From Eremomyces bilateralis CBS 781.70 (lineage: Eukaryota > Ascomycota > Dothideomycetes > Eremomycetales > Eremomycetaceae), in assembly GCF_010015585.1 (NCBI RefSeq), contig NW_022985081.1:398738-462737 (forward strand): DNA of 64,000 nucleotides, in the 5' to 3' direction. The notes under the pieces were generated by a model. The model had not been told where the DNA came from, made no database searches, and saw nothing but the letters and a program-made list of their open reading frames with translations. Below are positions 54,933 to 64,000 of the stretch, in pieces; within the stretch, counting starts at the first letter, position 1, and each line of letters begins with the position of its first letter. The position numbers and the translations under genes were made by a program.

Positions 54933-56397
54933 TTTGGCTGGATGACGATGATATCAGAAGCTGCTGTGAGTAGAAGTAGTCGAAGGAATTGATCGAGCCG
55001 AGAGAGACTTGGAGATCAAGACGGGTTGGATGATGGATGGATGGAAAGATAGGATGCTTCGTGAGAGAGAGTTAAAGGATCAAGATGATGATGATCGTTG
55101 TAAGAAGAGGAGTCGTAGTACATACAAGGAGCTTCAATTGGAAATGGCAGGAGCAAGCAGCCACCAAGAGCTTAAGTCTTTCCCTTCTTAATGATGTGTT
55201 CCCAATTGCCCCTTCCGTTTCCATGAGCATCCATCCAACACTCCTGCCTTCCTCTCCGCCTCCGACCCCCCCAGTCAGGCAGTCAAACGTCGCGTGACCG
55301 CTGCCCAATGAGGAGCTGGGAAAGGACCCAATGAAAGGAACGGTCGCCCCAAACATCGCCCGTTCCAGCGCCACACTTCGATTCCCCCGCACCACGCTAC
55401 TGTAACCTGACCCAGAACCTGACCGTTCCACCTTTTGCTTGGAGCTCACTTGAGAACACTTGAGCGGGTTTCGTGATGGATGGGAGCTTTCGAGACGGCC
55501 CTTCCCTGGTACCTTGCAGCCCTGCCATCCCCATCATCAATTATTGCCATTCACAGAGTAGGCAAGCAATTGAGTTGGCAATGGGGTTTCGTATCGGTAC
55601 CTGAAATGGCGTCGGTCTAAGCGTTCCATCCGAGTTCCCGACCAACCATCGCGCGTCTTGTCCATGTAACAAAGTGAGGACCCGCCATGACGCAACCTTG
55701 TCCCAACGCCCAATTCGGTCACTGGCGATGTACCCACATAGCGTGATCGACAACCAGGACCCATCGTCAACCGGCCAGATCATCTCCTCCATCAAAGGGA
55801 ATTCTTGAGCAAATGGCCTCAAATGGTAGGTAAATTACGACATTTGGATTGGCGATTGTTTTTGCATCGGGAGTTCGGAATGCGGGAATTGATTCGGAAC
55901 AGGAATGCAATGCTAGCGAGAACCGAAACGATGCCGCTGCGGCTCCTGAAAGGAGAAAACTGCGGTACTTGCGTGGCTTGAAGGAAACCACGCGGGCATG
56001 GCTCACGAGACTCGTGGGTCTTCAGCGGTGTATCTCCACGGCATCACGCGGCGAGGCCGTGACCTGACATCTGGCCAAATTGGTGGCATTGCGGCTTAAA
56101 CCTGCCGGACCGGAGTTCTGCAATTGCTTTTGCTTTTCCGGTGACTCTGCATCTCAAGGTTGGTTTGCGAACAGTCACAATGGAACGAAAGCGTCTCGGC
56201 AGAGCTGGACCGAGAAGTCACCACATTTACCTTGTGCAAAGGACCGTTTTGTTCCATCTAGCCCTCATCGAACTCGGTACGTGTAACCCGTTGCTCACAA
56301 TAATCGGATTCGTTCGTAAATCTCAAGCATTCCAAATCTGTGTCAATCACGTGAAGACCGCCCATTCCCAACTACTATGCCTTTCACCACCTCTACC
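54933..56397. other. Intergenic region upstream of the STF2-like gene
   Basis: Holds the STF2-like 5' leader and promoter (AGATGATGATGATCG-type simple repeat near 55083) and about 1 kb with no recognised gene. CACGTG occurs at about 56349-56354. Confidence 0.5.
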
Positions 56398-57989
56398 ACC
56401 AATTTAGTTTTAAGGCCAGAGATATTTTGGCGTTATATTTGAGATACAAGGAGCTAAGCGAAGAAATTATTGTTACCTCCGTTTTCTAGGCATTTAACGA
56501 GCGATGCCTAAAGCGATCGGTCTCCATATCAACTTTCTCCCTGGGGACAATGTGCCATGCATGTTCCAATGCAACGATAGCCTTTTCGTAGGACAACTTT
56601 CCCCTTGATGTCCGTAAATCCTCAAATGGTAAGTGATCCACGTTATAATGCCAAACCCGTTCATCCTTGTTCAGATCAGGGGATCGCGGAGGCCACTTCA
56701 CCACGTTGATTCCGAGCTCTTGACGCTCCTCAAAGGTAAACTTCCTTGTCTTTGTATGGGGAGATGCGTTGTCCTCGATAATCCAAACCGTCCTACCTGT
56801 ATCCCGATCCACGTCCTGTGCGAAAGGAAAGAGCTTTTCGTGCAGGACTGTCTATCTGTACCGTGCCCAATCTTTACCGCCCTTGGTCTTACCTGAACGT
56901 GTTGCGAGCTCCCGTTTGAACTCCCATTCGGGCCGGCGATTTCGCCTGCGTGTACCGTACCGTTTGGCACCGTCTTGCTACTTACCTCTGTATATCCTCG
57001 TTCATTTCTTGCATTTCTCGGAATTGATGAGTGCCAGGCTGCCGTGCAGCGGCTCTGTCCTGCTCCATTAAGCGCTCCTTTTCAACGTTCTCTTGGTCGA
57101 TATTTTCCTTCAACTTTCGCGTCTCCTCTATGGTCTCCGGGGACCAGGTGTGACAGGGCCCTGTACCGTACAGATCGTATTCGTAGACAATTGCCCCCCA
57201 AAACATGATTGCAGGCTGTATCTCATCGGCTGGTGGGCGTGAGTAATCGAATGGGTTATCTCCTACCTCCCGGGTAACGGCAGGAGGTTTATTATGTCGA
57301 TCCGTATAGATAGACACCTCGTCTGTAAAGATAAAGAGATCTCCTCGATCTAGCTTAGGGAGTGCCCATTCTGCGAGCTGTATGTGGAACCGTCTGTGCC
57401 AGACAGAATTTGAGGTGAAATTTACGTAGTGGGCGACGTCGTCGGAGGTGATGATCGTCGTGGACGGTCCTCCATCCCGTTGTCTGAGACAGGCTCTCCG
57501 TATACCTGTGAAAAATCGTCGATTACATGTCGCCAGGGCGTGTCTTGGGCCTCTTCTGTACATTGCGCATGGATCCGAAGGGCATCGGAAGTCAGTGGGG
57601 AAATCGCATGGGGTCTTCCAGGACGAGCCCAAAATAGTCCCAAGGGCGATTCTGTACGATCGCATCTAGGACATCGGATAAACTCGGAACGAAATTGACT
57701 GGCAAATCTCTCGATAAGGCGTATCTCACGGGCACGCCGAGAGATACGCGATAATGCCTTTTGCGCAGTATCCGGTCTAACCCGGATTAGGCTAGAGATC
57801 TGGGGAAGATTCTGCCCTAAACGGTACGCCGTCACCCGTCGGCCCGTCGCGATACTTGCGATTTGGGGACCTGTAAGTCTTGGTCTCTGTGGTGTACATA
57901 GTATGTCGTTGCGGAGGCATTGAATAGAGCGAAAATGAAAATAAAGTCAGACTTGGCTAGATTTCTTAGTATTTACTAGCTAAATTGGT
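56398..57989 (-). mobile_element. Decayed Tc1/mariner-like DNA transposon (borders tentative)
   Basis: ACCAATTTAG at 56398-56407 is matched by its exact complement CTAAATTGGT at 57980-57989, enclosing a transposase remnant. The 1.6-kb size suits Tc1/mariner elements. The paired arms are only 10 bp long and no clear TA duplication is visible, so the borders are weak. Confidence 0.45.
56486..57835 (-). pseudogene. Tc1/mariner-like transposase pseudogene
   Basis: Minus-strand frames carry transposase pieces in order: LGQNLPQISSLIRVRPDTAQ (helix-turn-helix) with GRPHAISPLTSDALRIHAQ, then in a second frame WALPKLDRGDLFIFTDEVSI (first catalytic Asp region) and PAIMFWGAIVYEYDLYGTG, then in a third frame PEWEFKRELATRS, KDWARYR and FAQDVDRDTGRTVWIIEDNA followed by PPRSPDLNKDERVWHYNVDH (DDE second and third acids). 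There are at least two frameshifts (near 57450 and 57000). In-frame TAG codons just before QDGAKRYG and after DWARYR would be CAG-like codons in a live copy. It is therefore inactive. Confidence 0.8.
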
Positions 57990-58688
57990 CGTGATCTATC
58001 ACTATGTAGTTTTAGTGAGGGTTGGCGAGGCCGTCTGCACCTGATTGACGGAGTTTTGAAATTTGCTAAGGCAACATTTGGTTGAGTAGATGAATCGTTC
58101 AATTGTAGAACTAATCCTTGACTTCCGTGAAAGGAGTAGGAAGGGGATTATGCCCTTTATCCTATGCAATATTACGCCTGCGTTCCATCAAGGCGAGCTT
58201 CCCCGCTTTAGGAACCACATGCTAGGTTGTAGCCTGTAGGTGACCTGCTGCTTACATAGTACAGGGTGATCATCTAACTTGTGCAATCACCAGTCATTAT
58301 TATCATCTCATTTGTGGGGTAATCTCACTTGCGGGGTACGTTAGCTGTGGCATTATGCAGTCCTCTAGGAAGAATTCCACTCCGGAGGCAATCTCCAGCA
58401 TGCCATTTGCTACAATGGACAAGCTACACCTGTTCGCAACAGAGCTGAAGAGTTATGAATACGGGGCAACTCCCGTATAAAGTCGTTATCCTGCTCAACG
58501 ATTTTGCACTTCATTTGTTTTGTCAAGCGCAATTGTTGACGGCATCTTCATTTCCAACACGGTTTCTTATACACTCGAATTCTCTCCGAAGCAGGCAATT
58601 TTTATATTCGTCTCATTTTTCTTCACCAATTTGAAAATACCTCCTCTTAGGCCACCCTTGATCTCCCCCTAAAATTGGAGAATACCAA
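57990..58688. other. AT-rich intergenic region, promoter side of the GMC gene
   Basis: No gene seen. A near-repeat around 58313-58340 (TGTGGGGTAATCTCACTTG and CGGGGTACGTTAGCTG) is minor. Confidence 0.5.
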
Positions 58689-60591
58689 ATGGCAGGTAAA
58701 AATATATCCGCAGCTGATTTTGCTGCAAAGTCCTACGATTATGTGATTGTTGGTGGAGGTACTGCTGGGCTTGTTGTCGCCGCTCGGTTGTCCGAAAATC
58801 CAGCTATTTCTGTTGGCGTGATTGAGTCTGGCATTGATAGAAGCGACGACATTCTTATTCGCGCTCCATTACTTCATACAGAGCTGTACGAGAAGCCAGA
58901 ATACGATTGGCTCTACAAGACAGTCCCTCAGGTGAGTCTCTGAGCAGTGCTACTTCTTCCAACTAAAATTTATATAGGGCAAAAATGGAAAAGTGCATGC
59001 CTGGCCACGCGGAAAGGTCCTTGGTGGCTCAAGTACCATCAACTTTAGTATGCTAGCAAAACCATCCAAGGGATGCATTGACAACTGGGCTGCTCTTGGA
59101 AACCCTGGCTGGGACTGGGAAGGAATGTTACCGTACTATCGCAAGTTCATGACGCTTAATCCTCCTCCAGTAGATACCGCCAAACACTTGGACACCACTC
59201 GAATGCAGAAATGGATCGGCAACGGCAACGGGCCAATTCAGGCTTCATGGCCGCCTCTGGAGTACCTGAACACTCAACAGCAAATTGGCCCAGATCTCGG
59301 CACAGCCCTTGGCCTTCGAGATCCAAGTGCCGATATTGGTGCTTCCACTGGATATTATGACCAAGCGCTTTCGGTTGACATGAAGAAAGGCCGGCGGAGC
59401 TCGGCTGTCTACGAGTACTATCATCCGAATGCTCAACGAAACAACCTTTCGTTGATCATGGATGCTATGGCACAACGCATTGTGTTTAGTGTCAATGATG
59501 CAAATGGGGACAATGTCGCATCAGGTGTCGAATTTCTTGTCGACGGCAAGAAATACAGTGTCGGAGCAAAGAAGGAAGTCATTCTGTGCGCCGGTACCAT
59601 CGGATCCCCCCAACTTCTTGAGCTTTCTGGGATCGGTGATAAATCGATTCTTGAGAAGTACGGCATCAATTGTCTTGTTGATAATCCAAATGTCGGTGAA
59701 AATCTTCAGGACCATCTTATGTCCGGTATTGCGTATGAAGTTGTTCCTGGGGTTGCAACAATCGAGGATCTCAAGAAAACAGGCATTATGGAGATGTTGA
59801 TTGGTGAGTATGTCAAAGCTCCCATTGGCCTACTCGTCAATCAGATGACTAGCTCCATCTTTTCGTCCTACTCCGATGTTGTCGAAGACAAGTCTAAGCT
59901 CAAAGAGAAGGTTGAGGCAATTGTTCCTTCGTCACAGACATCAAACGACTCGGCGAAGGCTAAGGCAATGAAAATCCACAAGGACAGGCTTCTCGACCCA
60001 GAAGCCTGCTCGGTTTGGTTCATTACTCTTCCGGGTGGAACAGACCTCCGTAACGCCAGTCATGGGTCTGGCATTTTCGAGCACAAAGATCCTGGAAACT
60101 ATCTGTCCATGGCAGTCGGTCTTAGCCATCCCATGTCGCGAGGGTGCACGCATATCCAGTCTGCAGACGCCAATGTCAAACCTTTGATGGATCCCCGCTA
60201 TCTTTCCCATCCAGCCGACATTGCACTTCTTGCTGATGGTTTGCGATATCTCGATTCTAAGCTCATCCACGTCGAACCGCTTGCATCGAAAGTCAAGGAC
60301 GGTCCAAATGGGACCAAGAAGAAGATGCCTTCGTACGAAACCTTCCATCCCGAGAAAGCGGAAGAGCATGTGCAAAACTATCTTTCGACTCAATGGCACA
60401 TCATGAGTTCTTGCTCCATGTTGCCAAAGGAAGACGGTGGTGTGGTTGATCACAATCTAAAGGTTTACGGAACATCAAACCTGCGTGTCGTCGATGCTAG
60501 TATTATTCCCATGGAGGTACAGGCAAATATTCAGACTTCGGTGTATGCTGTAGCAGAAAAGGCAGCGGATCTGATCAAGGCGTCACAGTAG
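58689..60591 (+). CDS. GMC-family FAD-dependent oxidoreductase
   Basis: Exons 58689-58931 and 58978-60591 give 618 aa. GMC enzymes oxidise alcohols or sugars using FAD; the substrate cannot be read here. Motifs: N-terminal dinucleotide fold [19 protein letters not shown] (about residues 18-36), VIESG, GMC signature 1 [15 protein letters not shown], signature 2 [28 protein letters not shown], and the active-site region [14 protein letters not shown] (His about 554) with a later Asn ([19 protein letters not shown], about 598), the His-Asn pair of the family. No signal peptide and no PTS1, so it is probably cytosolic. It resembles choline dehydrogenase or aryl-alcohol oxidase-like fungal members. 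It sits alone next to a dead transposon, without visible secondary-metabolism neighbours. Confidence 0.9.
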
Positions 60592-62174
60592 AGGAGGCTT
60601 ACAAATTATCTAGCTGGATAAGTGTTGGCTAGATCACTTCCAAAGTGTGATCAATTTCTAAAGACAAGCTGTTCGCTTCGTTACCTTGTGTTCTTATTAT
60701 ATCATACCGGTGCTTGCCCCTTATGGATAATATGGAGGATATTGTCATGAGCAAGGGGCCATCATGGTATTTGCACCACTACCATAATTCGGTTACACTA
60801 AAGAAAGTGAAAAGTGACCGTGGGTACCTGGTTAGACATCAACTGTTACCACCGACACCTTATAGTATTCCATTGCGAGTCGCAGTGACAGTATTATCGG
60901 GTTCCGTTTTAGTGTTTCGAATTTCGATTTGTACAGTATGGATACTCGGTACACAGTCCTCTTAACAAGGGGGATAAATATCCTACTACGTAGTACTCGC
61001 GCCCCACGCCCATTACAAGTAATGGGCGCTATGGTATGGTATCCATGAGAACAACTTGCTGGGTATGTTCGCCGAGGTTGATCTCGTTTGCATCTATTCC
61101 GGTCGATCTATGCATCAAGAACCTCAGAAATCTGCGGTCTTTGATTTTATATCCTAGGCCAGATCAGATCCCGTTTGTGAGGGTTTGGCTCTAGACAACG
61201 GGAATATTTTGATCTGTACCAAACAGGTTCAGTAGCACTTAGTAACACTTCACTTAATATCTCCAAAGGGAAACAAAAGTATTTAAATTAACAAGTTTTT
61301 TTAGTATTCTATTAATTGTAACTCCTTTAAACAATGCGACGGCAGATTGACCTCAGTTTTCGGCGGTTTGTGAAGCCGATTTTGGTGGTAATTCTGCTAT
61401 CCACTGGCGCCAGTCAGAGCCTCCCTAACCCTCCCGATATGGACCATTGCAGATTGCCCACATTATAATTTTGAGACCACCCTGACCCGACTTAGACCAT
61501 TTCGGCTCTCCGTTTCTCGGTTTTCCTGTTTCTAACCTATCTCGTCCTCTGCGTCCAAATTACCAGAGCCAGAAATAACCCTCCTGCGAGTTTCTGTGTC
61601 ATGCCTCAAAATGGCCTAGCTTCCATTCTCTAGGTGTCTTTCGAATCGTCCTCCCTATTCCCCTCTGTTCTTAACTTACCATCGCACCTGAGACTGCTGT
61701 TTTCGAGTTGCTCTTGAATCGGTAGAGTGCATGTATTCCCACCGAACTCCTAACGAAGCATTTCGAAACCTTGAGGTTCAGACCTCAGTTTTCGGATGTG
61801 TTTGACGTTTAGCATAGCGCGTGTCAACTTTTCTTAGCTTGGGGAAATAGCACCATTTAAGCACCAAAGCGGCCGAATAACTCAGACTCCATTCTCTCGA
61901 CTGCCCTTAGGCCGTGATCTATAGGGTAACACTTCCTGTCAAAATATATTCACTAATAATGGAGATTTCAGGAGGGATGTCCCTTTTAGTGCAGTGGTAT
62001 TTTTCGACATCCCATTCCAGGTCTCTCCTATGCATAGTTTCTTGCGAAATCAACCAATGAACAGCCTCATCCTGGAATGAGCTTTCACATCAGTTTCATC
62101 ACCATTGCCGACTGAGACCTCGCGGCCTCAATACTAGCGTTAAGCCAACGTCCTCTCTACTTCCACTTCCCTAG
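60592..62174. other. AT-rich interval without recognisable genes
   Basis: No coding region supported. It holds a perfect 12-bp palindrome (TACTACGTAGTA, 60984-60995), a perfect hairpin (61007-61028) and a 15-bp direct repeat GACCTCAGTTTTCGG at 61349-61363 and 61781-61795. It may be remains of mobile DNA, but I see no transposase or reverse transcriptase. Confidence 0.45.
61007..61028. repeat. Perfect inverted repeat, 10-bp arms with 2-bp loop
   Basis: CGCCCATTAC, AA, GTAATGGGCG. Another perfect palindrome, TACTACGTAGTA, lies 12 bp to its left. Confidence 0.85.
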
Positions 62175-63251
62175 TTAGACCGCTCTCCAAACTATACCTG
62201 CATATTCTTGTAGGAATTCTTCACTGAATACGACGTCTGCCTCCGGCGGGATAGGTTTTCGAAGGAAGAGATCCATAAATTCCAATTGCAAAGGACCACC
62301 AGTAATAACATATGAGGCCCCATCGAATCGATTCGGATCCGTATCATTGATGCCAGGGGTGCGAGAAATATCAATGGTCTGGACACAATGCGACTGAGGG
62401 GCAGCGGCGGCGGTAGCAGCTCGTGTTCGTGTTGTTACTCCAGCTGAGGGGGGGAGTTGGATGGCTTTCCATTTCTCGAGATGAATTATTTGAGATTGCT
62501 GGTCCAACTTGGCAAGAATGACAATCTTGATATCGCCGCCTGAGACATCGAACCACCATTTTGCCTTTTGTCTCAACGATGACAAAGACTGTGAAAAACC
62601 GGCTTCGATGACCAACGTCGGAAAATTGCTAGGCAATGGACGGGTTGATAGAGGGATACGAGCTGAATCTCCCTCTCCGGCCGATTCTGTACCTCCAGTA
62701 CTATTCCACTTCTGATATATTGTAGCACCGGCCCGTATTAGGTCGTGCGTTAAGCCCATTCCCACAATTTCCCGGAATATTCCATCGTCGAGATGGCCAT
62801 GAAGGCGTTCATGAGGTCCTGTTGGAATGGTGATGAAGAGGCATTTCGAATCAGCCGAGTAGAGTGTCAATCGAAATTTCTGTATCCTGCACTTCTCCCT
62901 TGCTAATTCAATTCCGGCAAAGTCCTGGGTAGAAACATTTTCAATTGTAAAGAATTCAGGAGTAGAATCACTGATAAGCAGTTTATTGAGGTCAGAAATC
63001 CCCTTGAACTGGAAAGTTGGAGGTGGCAAGGCTGATGCCCAAGTTTGCGATGCAGTTGTGGGCATAGGTGCGGACCCCAAGGCCGTCTTCGAAATTGAAG
63101 TCGACGTTGAATTAGAAGTCGACGTTGAAGTCGAAGTCGAAGTGGTTCTGGACATAGATGTTGACCCTGAAGCTGCCGTCGAAGTCGAAGTCTGCCATGT
63201 AGTTCTGTATAGAGGTACTGATGTATCCTCATCAGCAAAAGTAGTTGCCAT
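62175..63251 (-). CDS. Uncharacterised protein with Ser/Thr-repeat N terminus and Uma2/PD-(D/E)XK-like core
   Basis: A single exon encodes 358 aa. The first 80 residues are a Ser/Thr run written by a hexanucleotide repeat (63095-63190). The core contains NFPTLVIEAGFSQSLSSLRQ, AKWWFDVSGGDIKIVILAKL and IIHLEKWKAI. An LVIEAG...LR..A.WW...GGDIKIV..I..EKW pattern recurs in multi-copy fungal hypothetical proteins and resembles restriction-endonuclease-like (Uma2-type) folds; I cannot confirm that without profile searches. It ends EEFLQEYAGIVWRAV. Its surroundings are AT-rich and transposon-laden, and a MITE lies 115 bp upstream of its start, so it may be a dispersed accessory gene. Confidence 0.65.
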   Translation of the reverse strand: MATTFADEDTSVPLYRTTWQTSTSTAASGSTSMSRTTSTSTSTSTSNSTSTSISKTALGSAPMPTTASQTWASALPPPTFQFKGISDLNKLLISDSTPEFFTIENVSTQDFAGIELAREKCRIQKFRLTLYSADSKCLFITIPTGPHERLHGHLDDGIFREIVGMGLTHDLIRAGATIYQKWNSTGGTESAGEGDSARIPLSTRPLPSNFPTLVIEAGFSQSLSSLRQKAKWWFDVSGGDIKIVILAKLDQQSQIIHLEKWKAIQLPPSAGVTTRTRAATAAAAPQSHCVQTIDISRTPGINDTDPNRFDGASYVITGGPLQLEFMDLFLRKPIPPEADVVFSEEFLQEYAGIVWRAV

Positions 63252-63365
63252 GATTTGAACGAGTCAGCGGAACTAGAATGGGTGTGGTCCGATAGGCTGA
63301 ACTTAGGGATATGTAAAGTGCGAAAAGTAAGGACCTTACCGTAAACTAGCCCTAGATTTCTGGAA

Positions 63366-63821
63366 GGCTGGTGAGATTTTCCCCCCCGTTTTTGAGATTT
63401 TCCCCCCTCAGAAGTACCAAAATCACCACATTTCAACTTCAACGCCAAACAGCTCAACACCAACTTCGAAATAATATAATTTTTAAATGCTAAGAAAAAT
63501 ACTAAAGCCTGGGTAACTGAGCCTACTATTTTAGACCTCTAAATACCCCCTGCGTTGTGGTCTAATTTTGTGCTGAAGTTGGTGAGTTGTATGAAAAAAT
63601 TGCCATAACTTTAATCCTAAATCACGTAACACCACAACTTATTAGGATTAAATTCCGGAGACTAGGAGCAAGAGGGAGTCCTAAAGAGCTCTATATAAGT
63701 TTTGAATTTAAAAATAATGTTGAAAGTGTGGCTATATTGCCTTGTAAATTTCCAAAGCGGCGGTTTTGGTACTTCTGAAGGGGGGAAAATCTCAAAACGG
63801 GGGGGGAAAATCTCACCAGCC
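63366..63821. mobile_element. Mutator-like MITE, 456 bp, long inverted repeats, 9-bp target duplication
   Basis: The left end starts GGCTGGTGAGATTTTCCCCC and the right end, read in reverse complement, starts the same way. Similarity extends about 57 bp inward, through two GAGATTTTCCCCC modules to CAGAAGTACCAAAA, with small length differences in the C runs. TTTCTGGAA flanks both sides exactly (63357-63365 and 63822-63830). A 9-bp duplication with long TIRs is the hallmark of Mutator-like elements. The interior is AT-rich, with no transposase, so the element is non-autonomous. Confidence 0.9.
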
Positions 63822-63830
63822 TTTCTGGAA

Positions 63831-64000
63831 AGGTTATTTTTTACCTTACATGACGGTATGATACGCTAGCTTAATATGGTTAGTGTATTTTTTAGTATCA
63901 GCAGCACGCTAGCCGTATATAGTTAGTGGAGACGATTCTACCAAGGCCCCAAATTCCAAACCACCCTCATTTCTATCTACGATATCTTCACAAAACGACA
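63831..64000. other. Right edge of window, no feature recognised
   Basis: AT-rich sequence with two GCTAGC/GCTAGCC-type motifs (about 63868 and 63909). Too short to interpret. Confidence 0.4.

Noticed and set aside
55541-56067. Short frames in the 55-56 kb interval
   Set aside because: No domain, no plausible splicing and opposite-strand overlaps; treated as non-coding.

Overview
The window is nuclear DNA of a filamentous ascomycete (Pezizomycotina). Most genes carry short introns (about 45-100 bp) with GT-AG borders, and the gene set is fungal: SPT4, MID1, a MET1-type siroheme enzyme, AXL2, COX13 and a NACHT-WD40 relative. I rebuilt exon structures by hand by joining open frames at splice sites. 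Wherever I give exon lists, the summed length is a multiple of three and the joined protein matches the family. No tRNA, rRNA or CRISPR array was recognised.

Layout. 1-22.5 kb is mostly conserved single-copy genes: a partial NACHT gene at the left edge, RFC4, a peroxisomal-type acyl-CoA synthetase, MID1, SPT4, PPT1, a 4-kb gene-poor gap, MET1 and an NVJ2/TEX2-type lipid-transfer protein. 22.5-40 kb is the mating-type region: MAT1-2-1 (HMG box, with the intron inside a serine codon typical of this family), one unrecognised gene on each side of it, then APN2, COX13, APC5, CIA30, RIM2 and SNX3. APN2-COX13-APC5 is a well-known MAT flank in Pezizomycotina. A PH-domain gene on one side with APN2-COX13-APC5-CIA30 on the other recalls loci I remember from Botryosphaeriales and related Dothideomycetes; that class assignment is inference. 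SLA2 is not in the window.

41-54.9 kb mixes a broken NACHT-WD40 (NWD) gene with near-identical WD repeats, a DUF7704-type membrane protein, a sodium:solute symporter with one long hairpin-rich intron, VMA22, AXL2 and an STF2-like gene whose start codon is split by an intron. 55-64 kb is accessory and AT-rich: a decayed Tc1/mariner-like transposon, a GMC oxidoreductase, a gene with a Uma2-like core, and a 456-bp MITE with long inverted repeats and a perfect 9-bp target duplication (Mutator-like).

The most interesting region is the MAT1-2 locus. The genes at 28024-29245 (+) and 24150-25089 (-) flank MAT1-2-1 inside the conserved neighbours and have no function I recognise. They are candidate idiomorph-specific accessory mating genes.
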